Source: an uncultured Eubacteriales bacterium
GTDB taxonomy: Bacteria > Bacillota > Clostridia > Oscillospirales > CAG-272
NCBI GenBank assembly: GCA_949286815.1
Contig: CASEEB010000263.1
Span: 1 to 5,755 of the forward strand
Length of the DNA: 5,755 nt
Direction of reading: 5' to 3'
A program made the position numbers and the translations under genes. The notes under the pieces are model-generated. The model searched no databases, was not told the DNA's origin, and worked only from the letters and a program-made list of their open reading frames with translations. This document shows, piece after piece, positions 1 to 5,755 of the stretch; positions within the stretch are counted from its first letter, which is position 1; the number at the start of each line of letters is the position of its first letter.

Positions 1-1834
1 AAAGCCAACGTGCCCCGGCGTCTGTAGGATACCCCATATCTCCGCTTGTTTCCACACTCCCTACCAACTCACCGTCAATATACAATTTGAAACTTTCCGT
101 ATCATAAGTCGAAACAATATGGTAATAATTTCCCGTTTCAACGGCGTATTCTATGGTTTTATACGCTCCGCCGCAATGAAGATACGCTGTTATCTTACCG
201 TTTTCCGCTTCAAAGCCGAAACCTCCGGAATGCATATTCCCGAATATATTTTGCAGATCTCCGCTCACAGAATTAAACTTCACATAAACCTCAGCACTAA
301 ATCCGTCTCCCAACTCGTCATAATGGTCTTTAATACCCGGTATTTTCAAACATCCGTCCCTCTCAAAACATACCGCGTATTCCCCGCCGTTTTTGACGGT
401 TCGCGGACTTCCAAGTACTGTTATCTCAAATCGATTTTCCGATATATCCGCAAATTGTCCGTCTTCATTCACAAAAAGCTCGAATAAATCCGCTTTGCCG
501 ACATCCTCCGGCTCAAGAGCTTTTCCGGTGGTTAATGTCGCCGATATCTGCTCGGACTCAAGCCCGAACAGGTTTTTCGCGGTTACATATACTTTATATT
601 CGGTTTCCGGAGAAAGACCGGACAGAGATGTTGATATTTGTACGGGCACTGTTTTATTCATATACCCAGAAAACTCGGTTTTGCTCTGCACCTCATTGCC
701 GGAGCTGTCAATAACTGTTATTGTATACTCTGTAATAGGGTTTTCATTCACAACGGAATTAAAGCTTATTTGAATTCTGTTTGCTTCTGTTTCATCAACA
801 TTAATTTTTAAGGAAGAAATATCAGGTCTTTGCGCGGCATCAAAGGAATCGGCAAGAGGATGTACAAACGCGTGTATGAAAAGCCCGTTATGGTCGGAAA
901 TATATTCTCCGTCAGGCTTGTCGTCAACCACCTTATATTCCTTGACCGTCATCATATCCTTGGTAATAAAGCAAAAATCAATAGGCTTTTGTTTAGTCAC
1001 GTCGTAGCTTCCGTAGCTCGGATAGGTTCCGAGATCCATGCTCTTTTCCGCGACAAATTTTGAGTCGGCGATTTTCTCACTGTTAAGCATCAGTTTGTAA
1101 GTGTCACTGCCCTCATCGGTGTTATAGTCGCCGGTGGCAAATACCGGAAGTCCCATTTTTTCAAATCTGAGTATCTGATCTCTTATAAGTGATATCTGAT
1201 AATCGGTAGCATTCACATCCATCCAGTCAAGATGAGAATTCATATGCACGTACTTAAATCCGGTTTCCTTGTTTTCAAGAATTGCCCAGGTACATGTTCT
1301 GTTGCAATCTACGGTGCTACCGTAAATCGAGGGGATATCAGGAGTAAAAGAAAGCCAAAATGTACCGCTGTCAACAAGATTATACTTCTCACTGTTGTAA
1401 AAAATATAGGTTGCAAACGCGCTTGACGACTGTTTGGAGCCGTCCGCCGCCACACCGACTCTTTCGTATGCAGGAGAAAGAAGTCTTGGCAGCAATGAAT
1501 TCCATGTGCCACGGCATTCCTGAACTCCTATCGAATCGGGAGCATATGACTCCAATACGGAAACCAGATTTCTTGCCCTCTTTGAAATGGTCGCCTCGTT
1601 TGCGTCAAGATTCATACTCATGACCCTGACATCCTGACCCGGAAGCTCGCCGTGAGTATTTGTACTGCCGGGGTTTTCGTTTGAATCTGATGACGGGCTT
1701 TCCGTATTTTCATATGTACTTTCATTTTCAGACAGACTTTCCTTTGAAGAACCGGTTTCACTCCCGCTTCCGTTATTGCAGGATACAAGCATCATAGACA
1801 ATCCCAAAAACAATGCGAAAAGACTTTTTTTCAT
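1..1834 (-). CDS. Surface lipoprotein with EEP-family phosphoesterase/nuclease, FN3-like and LamG-like domains (3' end outside window)
   Basis: Reading back from the ATG at 1834, the frame stays open for 611 codons to the left edge, so the C-terminus is missing. Residues 1-19 form a lipoprotein signal: MKK, a hydrophobic core and a lipobox LVSC with Cys19. Residues 20-66 are a Ser/Glu/Asn-rich tether. An endonuclease/exonuclease/phosphatase domain spans about 68-326, with the family metal-binding and catalytic motifs in order: N75 (MSMNLD), E106 (IGVQE), FWLS-x-TP near 159-164, NRTCTWA 178-184, SHLD with H201, TGDYN with D236 and N238, PIDF with D286, and SDH with D314/H315. A fibronectin III-like domain follows at about 337-437. 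From about 485 onward lies a LamG/pentraxin-like beta-sandwich (YYHIVSTYD, LYIDGELVG). The motif set resembles secreted EEP proteins that cleave phosphodiesters or phosphomonoesters using Mg2+. The true substrate (nucleic acid, phospholipid headgroup, sugar phosphate) cannot be read here. The start is supported by a strong Shine-Dalgarno six bases upstream and by the signal peptide. Confidence 0.92.
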   Translation of the reverse strand, partial: MKKSLFALFLGLSMMLVSCNNGSGSETGSSKESLSENESTYENTESPSSDSNENPGSTNTHGELPGQDVRVMSMNLDANEATISKRARNLVSVLESYAPDSIGVQECRGTWNSLLPRLLSPAYERVGVAADGSKQSSSAFATYIFYNSEKYNLVDSGTFWLSFTPDIPSIYGSTVDCNRTCTWAILENKETGFKYVHMNSHLDWMDVNATDYQISLIRDQILRFEKMGLPVFATGDYNTDEGSDTYKLMLNSEKIADSKFVAEKSMDLGTYPSYGSYDVTKQKPIDFCFITKDMMTVKEYKVVDDKPDGEYISDHNGLFIHAFVHPLADSFDAAQRPDISSLKINVDETEANRIQISFNSVVNENPITEYTITVIDSSGNEVQSKTEFSGYMNKTVPVQISTSLSGLSPETEYKVYVTAKNLFGLESEQISATLTTGKALEPEDVGKADLFELFVNEDGQFADISENRFEITVLGSPRTVKNGGEYAVCFERDGCLKIPGIKDHYDELGDGFSAEVYVKFNSVSGDLQNIFGNMHSGGFGFEAENGKITAYLHCGGAYKTIEYAVETGNYYHIVSTYDTESFKLYIDGELVGSVETSGDMGYPTDAGARWL

Positions 1835-1944
1835 CTCTGCCCTCCTGTTTATACTGCATTAATAGTAAACTAAATTTATACATACACATAGAAACAATGC
1901 ATTTTTGTTCCGTTTATATTTACCGTTTGATTTATGGAAAATGA
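1835..1944 (-). other. Intergenic gap between exporter operon and lipoprotein gene, no clear terminator
   Basis: This 110-nt AT-rich gap separates the TAA of the second ABC gene from the lipoprotein ATG. I find no GC-rich stem followed by a T-tract, so read-through from the exporter genes is possible. A weak sigma-A-like candidate, TTGTTT (1892-1897) and TTTAGT (1869-1874) with a 17-nt spacer, could start a separate transcript, but its -10 box is poor and I do not call it as a promoter. No small open reading frame with a ribosome binding site is visible here. Confidence 0.5.
1839..1846 (-). promoter_or_regulatory. Strong ribosome binding site of the EEP lipoprotein gene
   Basis: On the minus strand this reads AGGAGGGC, a near-perfect complement to the 16S anti-Shine-Dalgarno, with six bases between AGGAGG and the ATG at 1834. 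It fixes the start codon. It is far stronger than the initiation signal of the first exporter gene. Confidence 0.85.
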
Positions 1945-3726
1945 TTATTTGTATTTTCGGGCTTGAGTATTGAACATTTCCGCATACTTTCCGTTTTGTT
2001 TCATCAGTTCATCATGTGTGCCCTTTTCAATGATTTTTCCCGTATCAAACATGTATATTTTATCAGCCGTTTTTGTCGTTGACAATCTGTGTGATATAAT
2101 AATGATTGTATTGCCGTTTGAATTGTTCAAAACCGCTCTGTTTAACTCGTCTTCGGCTTCCGGGTCAAGAGCGCTTGAGGGTTCATCCATAATAATGATA
2201 TCTCCATGTTTGGCAAACATACGGGCAATCGCTATTTTCTGCGCCTCCCCACCCGAAAATTCAATTCCGTCCGACTCAAATTCGCGATAAACCGGAGTGT
2301 CGATTCCTTTCGGAAGACTTTTCAGGCGTTCGGAAAACGACGCGAGTTCAAGCGAATTTATTACATTGCTCTTCATCGAATCGTTATACTTATCCCCTGT
2401 CACATTTTCAGCCAGTGTAACGGCAAACAATTTATAATCCTGAAAAACCGTACCGAATTTATCACGATATGAAACAATATTGTAATTGCTTACAGGTTTT
2501 TCGTTATACAATATCCGACCGCATGTCGGGTCGTAAAAACGCAGAAGCAGTTTCACAAGCGTTGATTTGCCCGCCCCGTTATATCCTACAAGTGCTATTC
2601 GTTCTCCTTTTTTTATCTCCATATTTATATTATCCAAAACTTTTTTGCCGTTGTCATATTCAAAACTCACATTTTGCAATGTCAATGACTCAAACGGTTC
2701 GGCATTTAAGTCTCCGCTTATAATTTTGCTCTTGTAATTCAGGAAAGCCATATATTTTTCAATGCTTTCGGAATATTCACGGAAATCGGTAAAATAATAT
2801 ATAAAATCGGAAAGACAATATTTTAAATTCAAAACCGCGCCCATTGCTCCGGCAAACGCGCCTATGAGAATAGAATTTGAAAGCAAACCATAAATCATGA
2901 TAATCAAACATCCGAAATATGCGATTTGATCAAAAATATTGTTGAAAATCCCCCAGCAAATAAACTTTTTCGAACCGTATCTTTGTTTTATGTTTATTAT
3001 CTCACTGTTGGCGTCATCATATGTCTTATACAAGCAGATATCTATGTCGCTGATACGCAATTCCTTGGCGTGATCCGACAGGAAAAAAGCACGGTTAATA
3101 TATTCTCTTTTTCTTTCCAACGGATTGATTTGTTCTCTTTCTTCAACATAAATCTTTTTTGAATACAACTGAATAAATACTGTCGCGACAGCGTTTATAC
3201 ACAAAATAAATGCAACAAATACGTTGACAGAAAAAATAACCGAAAATGTCACGCCGGAAGAGATTATAAGAGCCGCAATTTTTCCAAAACTGTTTACAAT
3301 TTCGACTGCTCTGATGTCTGCCTCGGTCATCGCCCATACATAATCATTATAAAAATCCGGATTATCATAACATGAAATATCCAGTGAAAGTGCTTTTTCA
3401 AACAGCTCCTTATGCATTCCGTATTGCATCTTATTTATCAATAAAGGTTCTATACTGTTTGCAATCAAAGCACGTAAGGCAAACCATATCAAATATATCA
3501 CACCGGTTGTCAAAACTATAAATAATATATACCGGATATTTTTTGATTCGTCAATAGCATTTAAAAGAACAACGGTAAATACAGTCCAATATGAATTTAT
3601 AAGTCCTTCAAGGATAACAGTGAAACCTTTGACAATAATATATAACGGTGAATACTTCCACAGTTGCTTCAACATAAATATATTATTTTTAAAAAGGCGA
3701 ATATTCTTTTTGTCATTACGTTTCAT
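1945..3726 (-). CDS. ABC exporter half-transporter, fused permease and ATPase (second subunit)
   Basis: This 593-residue protein has the permease-then-ATPase layout of type IV ABC exporters (MdlB/MsbA-like, COG1132 type). Six membrane spans are likely, roughly at 25-46, 62-90, 145-165, 168-187, 258-282 and 285-310. The ATPase domain occupies about 345-590 and every motif is intact: Walker A GYNGAGKST (381-389), Q-loop Q429, signature FSGGE (490-494), Walker B ending D514 with catalytic E515, D-loop SALD, and H-loop H546. The cytoplasmic loop after span 2 carries Y-D-N-P-D-F-Y (120-126), and the segment before span 5 has AKELR (220-224). Both are shared with the upstream partner, implying an old duplication. 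There is no N-terminal C39 peptidase domain. Its ATG directly follows the partner's TAA, which points to translational coupling and a heterodimer. Export of a peptide, lipid or drug is possible, but the substrate is unknown. Confidence 0.95.
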   Translation of the reverse strand: MKRNDKKNIRLFKNNIFMLKQLWKYSPLYIIVKGFTVILEGLINSYWTVFTVVLLNAIDESKNIRYILFIVLTTGVIYLIWFALRALIANSIEPLLINKMQYGMHKELFEKALSLDISCYDNPDFYNDYVWAMTEADIRAVEIVNSFGKIAALIISSGVTFSVIFSVNVFVAFILCINAVATVFIQLYSKKIYVEEREQINPLERKREYINRAFFLSDHAKELRISDIDICLYKTYDDANSEIINIKQRYGSKKFICWGIFNNIFDQIAYFGCLIIMIYGLLSNSILIGAFAGAMGAVLNLKYCLSDFIYYFTDFREYSESIEKYMAFLNYKSKIISGDLNAEPFESLTLQNVSFEYDNGKKVLDNINMEIKKGERIALVGYNGAGKSTLVKLLLRFYDPTCGRILYNEKPVSNYNIVSYRDKFGTVFQDYKLFAVTLAENVTGDKYNDSMKSNVINSLELASFSERLKSLPKGIDTPVYREFESDGIEFSGGEAQKIAIARMFAKHGDIIIMDEPSSALDPEAEDELNRAVLNNSNGNTIIIISHRLSTTKTADKIYMFDTGKIIEKGTHDELMKQNGKYAEMFNTQARKYK

Positions 3727-5541
3727 TTAATCATTTCCTTCTTGAGCATATCCTGCCGACTGGGTATAAAACATTTTTGCGTATACGCCGTTTTTTGCAA
3801 GCAATTCCTTATGGCTTCCCTGTTCAATAATTTCTCCGGCGTCAATTAAATAAATGCGGTCGGCAAGCGTAACCGACGACATACGGTGCGAGATAAAAAT
3901 TATTGTCCTTTTGTCGCCTGCTCTCAACATATTATTAAACATATTATATTCGGCAATAGGGTCTAAAGCGCCGGTCGGTTCGTCCAAAATGATAAAAGGT
4001 TTTTCGGATTCAATAAAAACACGGGCAAGATTTATCTTTTGACTTTCCCCTCCGGATAATACAACTCCGTTTTCATCAAATTCCCGGGTCATAACAGTGT
4101 CAAGCCCTCTGTAAAAGGATTTAACTTTATCATATGCTCCGCTCTTTTTCAAACCTTCCCACAATTTATCGTAATCTTCTTTCTCACACGGTCTCAATAA
4201 AATATTTTCCGCAACGGACAGAGAAAATGCCTGTGAATCCTGAAAAACAACACTATAAAGAGATTGATAAGATTTCAACGAATATTGATTTATATTTACT
4301 CCATTCAGCAAAATATCACCTGAATCCGGTTCATATAGATTCAGTAATAACTTTATAAGGGTGCTTTTTCCCGAGCCGTTTCGTCCGACAATCGCAATTT
4401 TTTCACCCGGTTCAATATGTATGCTGATATTGCGCAATACCGGCTTATTATTTTGCGGGTACTTGAACGATAGATTTTCAATTTTGATTGAACCTCCATG
4501 CGCAATGATTCCGTTTTCCCTTTTATCAATTTGTGGCTTACTGTCCATAAAGCAGCGATAATCTTCTATATAAAGTGCGTTTTCATAAAACGACACTATG
4601 TTTGACAACATATCGGATATATTCTGATTTACCGTGCCAATTGAATTAATAATCACAACACAGTCCGCAATCACCATGGTTTTTTTATATATCGTACAAT
4701 ATACGGAATAAAACATTGCTCCCAATACTCCGAAATTGCTCATGGAACTCGCCAAGAATTCCAAAACCGCAATTTTAGTTCCGTATTTTTTCAAGTTGAT
4801 TATGTATTCATTAAAATCTAATTTATGTTTTTCAAACATTAACCTCCATATGTTATATAATCTCAATTCCTTGGCATAATCTTTCAGATAAAAAGTTCTT
4901 TCCACATACTTTTTTTCTCTGTTTATATGCCGCATTTCACTATCACTGCTATACCTGAGTTTTTTCTGTTTATATAACAGAAAAAACTGTATAAGCGGAA
5001 TAACACACCAAAAAACCAAATACGGATCTATTGCCAAAATAAGAATAATATTGGCAACAAGCTCGGTTAAACAACACAAGACCGACTCAACTGTACTCAG
5101 CACATTCATTGTGCGGGAATACGCTTCATCCATGGCTTTAACATATCTGTCATAAAATTCCGGATCGTCATAACTTTCAAGATCAATCTCGACACTTTTT
5201 TTAAATATCGACATCTGAACCGAGGATAATATTTTCTGGTCTAAACATGGCAGTTTTCTTTTATAAAACCATAATTCCTCAAACAATGTGGTCAAAAATT
5301 GCACTAAAATAATAATAACCAGAAACACAAAAAAATCCGACACATCAATTTCGCCCTCTACGGCTAATACTGCCTGTCGCAACAGAAAAGTTCCGGACAA
5401 AAAGCCGACCAAAGTTCTGATGACAGAAAATAATAAAAACAACGGTATGTATGACGGTTGTATCCTGTGTATTATCTTTAACGCAAATATATTGTTTGAC
5501 AGTATTTTTTTGAACCCGATTTTCATTTCTTTATTCTTCAT
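3727..5541 (-). CDS. ABC exporter half-transporter, fused permease and ATPase (first subunit)
   Basis: This 604-residue protein has six likely membrane spans, near 30-56, 68-90, 147-171, 173-190, 257-283 and 287-310, followed by an ATPase domain from about 350. Motifs are complete: Walker A GRNGSGKST (386-394), Q-loop Q434, signature LSGGE (495-499), Walker B ending D520 with catalytic E521, D-loop GALD, and H-loop H552. Y-D-D-P-E-F-Y (124-130) after span 2 and AKELR (223-227) before span 5 match the downstream partner. The Y-x-x-P-x-F-Y element recalls loops in lantibiotic- and peptide-type exporters, but it is too general to name a substrate. It is the first gene after a consensus promoter, with an untranslated leader of about 53 nt. 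The start is less certain than usual: the ATG at 5541 lacks a good Shine-Dalgarno, and Met6 (codon at 5526-5524) is an alternative. The frame is closed by a TAA five codons upstream. Confidence 0.95.
   Translation of the reverse strand: MKNKEMKIGFKKILSNNIFALKIIHRIQPSYIPLFLLFSVIRTLVGFLSGTFLLRQAVLAVEGEIDVSDFFVFLVIIILVQFLTTLFEELWFYKRKLPCLDQKILSSVQMSIFKKSVEIDLESYDDPEFYDRYVKAMDEAYSRTMNVLSTVESVLCCLTELVANIILILAIDPYLVFWCVIPLIQFFLLYKQKKLRYSSDSEMRHINREKKYVERTFYLKDYAKELRLYNIWRLMFEKHKLDFNEYIINLKKYGTKIAVLEFLASSMSNFGVLGAMFYSVYCTIYKKTMVIADCVVIINSIGTVNQNISDMLSNIVSFYENALYIEDYRCFMDSKPQIDKRENGIIAHGGSIKIENLSFKYPQNNKPVLRNISIHIEPGEKIAIVGRNGSGKSTLIKLLLNLYEPDSGDILLNGVNINQYSLKSYQSLYSVVFQDSQAFSLSVAENILLRPCEKEDYDKLWEGLKKSGAYDKVKSFYRGLDTVMTREFDENGVVLSGGESQKINLARVFIESEKPFIILDEPTGALDPIAEYNMFNNMLRAGDKRTIIFISHRMSSVTLADRIYLIDAGEIIEQGSHKELLAKNGVYAKMFYTQSAGYAQEGND
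3735..3740 (-). promoter_or_regulatory. Ribosome binding site inside the upstream gene at a TAAATG junction
   Basis: The minus strand reads AAGGAA eight bases before the ATG at 3726, within the last codons of the upstream ABC gene. The stop TAA (3729-3727) and the start ATG (3726-3724) abut with no gap. A ribosome finishing the first subunit can therefore reinitiate on the second. This arrangement is typical of subunits made in fixed ratio. Confidence 0.75.
4958..4988. repeat. Perfect 13-bp inverted repeat (hairpin) inside the first ABC gene
   Basis: The arms AGTTTTTTCTGTT (4958-4970) and AACAGAAAAAACT (4976-4988) are exact reverse complements around a 5-nt loop, TATAT. The repeat lies at about residues 185-195 of the first exporter subunit, at the end of predicted span 4 (FLLYKQKKL). 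In the mRNA it would form a 13-bp, A/U-rich hairpin. No U-tract follows on the coding strand, so it is not an obvious terminator. A role in translation pausing or mRNA processing is only a possibility, and it may be a coincidence of Lys and Phe/Leu codons. Confidence 0.6.
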
Positions 5542-5580
5542 ATATCTATATAATTATTTACAAACAAATTAATATTTCAG

Positions 5581-5657
5581 TTATAAAAATATTATAACAA
5601 ATTCTACCATAAAATGTTTGATTTGTCAATATAAATTTTTTATATGTATTTTTATAA
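5581..5657. repeat. 11-bp AT-only inverted repeat flanking the operon promoter
   Basis: TTATAAAAATA (5581-5591) and TATTTTTATAA (5647-5657) are perfect reverse complements separated by 55 nt that hold both promoter boxes. The arms contain only A and T in a very AT-rich gap, and the right arm overlaps the T-tract of the tRNA terminator. A chance match is quite plausible. The observation is certain, but its function is not. Confidence 0.35.
5601..5629 (-). promoter_or_regulatory. Sigma-A promoter of the ABC exporter operon
   Basis: On the minus strand a perfect -35 box TTGACA (5624-5629) is followed by a 17-nt spacer and the -10 box TAGAAT (5601-5606), one mismatch from consensus. Transcription should begin near 5594, leaving a leader of about 53 nt before the ATG at 5541. 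It lies just downstream of the tRNA terminator, so the operon appears insulated from tRNA transcription. A second TATAAT (5591-5596) has no matching -35 box. No clear operator is visible apart from an AT-only inverted repeat around the region. Confidence 0.8.
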
Positions 5658-5698
5658 ATAAAAAACAAAGCCTTTTCATCTGCTGAAACAGGCTTTGT
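5654..5698 (-). terminator. Intrinsic terminator of the tRNA-Arg transcript
   Basis: On the minus strand ACAAAGCC and GGCTTTGT (5691-5698 and 5665-5672) pair. The stem continues through one more pair, and then TTTCA/TGAAA with a single bulged base, giving about 14 bp around a 5-nt loop. It is followed by TTTTTATTTAT (from 5664 downward). There is no T-tract on the plus-strand side, so it acts on transcripts arriving from the right. It starts 12 nt after the encoded CCA of the tRNA, so it ends the tRNA transcript and shields the ABC operon. Confidence 0.88.
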
Positions 5699-5710
5699 GA
5701 ATTGATAGCA

Positions 5711-5755
5711 TGGCGTTCCCGAGGTGATTCGAACACCCGACCTACCGCTTAGGAG
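5711..5755 (-). tRNA. tRNA-Arg (anticodon CCT), 3' part only
   Basis: The reverse complement of the right edge folds as positions 32-76 of a tRNA. It has the anticodon loop CTCCTAA (anticodon CCT, reading AGG), the 3' anticodon strand GCGGT, variable loop AGGTC, T-arm GGGTG-TTCGAAT-CACCT, 3' acceptor strand CGGGAAC, discriminator G and an encoded CCA. The segment lengths add up to exactly the 45 bases present. The D-arm and 5' half lie beyond the window. The anticodon is read from the loop, which sits at the very edge, and the 5' stem strands cannot be checked. Acceptor pairing predicts a 5' end of GTTCCCG. Confidence 0.9.

Noticed and set aside
119..773. Plus-strand open frames across the left third of the window
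   Set aside because: They lie antisense to the lipoprotein gene, whose frame gives a signal peptide and complete EEP motifs. They lack good ribosome binding sites, and their translations show no recognisable domain.
1309..1512. Minus-strand 67-codon open frame inside the lipoprotein gene
   Set aside because: It is out of frame with the EEP reading, which continues unbroken through this stretch with conserved motifs such as FWLS and CTWA.
1904..1943. Imperfect inverted repeat CATTTTCC / GGAACAAAAATG after the second ABC gene
   Set aside because: The pairing is interrupted, the loop is long, the stem is AT-rich and no T-tract follows. It is not a credible terminator.
5288..5572. Plus-strand 94-codon open frame at the right end
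   Set aside because: It is antisense to the start of the first ABC gene and its promoter leader, with Lys/Asn/Ile-rich sequence typical of a shadow frame and no supporting signal.
5591..5596. Second TATAAT box downstream of the called promoter
   Set aside because: The hexamer 17 nt upstream of it is AAACAT, not a -35 box. The TTGACA/N17/TAGAAT pair fits much better.
5542..5710. Possible small precursor peptide gene beside the exporter
   Set aside because: The gap is short and very AT-rich, and is taken up by the leader, promoter and tRNA terminator. I see no start codon with a ribosome binding site and a meaningful frame.

Overview
The window looks like chromosomal DNA of a low- to mid-GC Gram-positive bacterium, most likely a Clostridia-type Bacillota of gut or similar origin. 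This is inferred from AGGAGG-type ribosome binding sites, a consensus sigma-A promoter, an encoded CCA in the tRNA, a lipoprotein signal peptide followed by a Ser/Glu/Asn-rich tether, and a pair of half-size ABC exporters of a kind common in Clostridia. No species can be named from the sequence alone.

Everything convincing lies on the minus strand, so transcription runs right to left. From the right edge there is the 3' part of a tRNA-Arg (anticodon CCT, cut by the window edge), its intrinsic terminator, and then a clean TTGACA/N17/TAGAAT promoter. The promoter drives two abutting ABC exporter genes of 604 and 593 codons, with a TAAATG stop/start junction. After a 110-nt AT-rich gap with no clear terminator comes a large lipoprotein gene. 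It has a strong Shine-Dalgarno and runs off the left edge still open after 611 codons.

The two ABC proteins each carry six predicted membrane spans and one complete ATPase domain. They almost certainly form a heterodimeric exporter. Its substrate is not visible here: there is no precursor peptide, modification enzyme, peptidase domain or regulator in the window. The lipoprotein combines an endonuclease/exonuclease/phosphatase (EEP) catalytic domain, a fibronectin type III-like domain and a LamG/concanavalin-like domain, which suggests a surface-tethered phosphodiesterase, phosphatase or nuclease with a binding module. A functional link between it and the exporter is unproven. They share strand and proximity, and may share a transcript.

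The most notable unexplained structures are a perfect 13-bp inverted repeat with a 5-nt loop inside the first exporter gene, and an 11-bp AT-only inverted repeat flanking the operon promoter, which could well be chance. I see no CRISPR array, transposase, integrase or riboswitch. No stretch over 300 bases lacks a gene.
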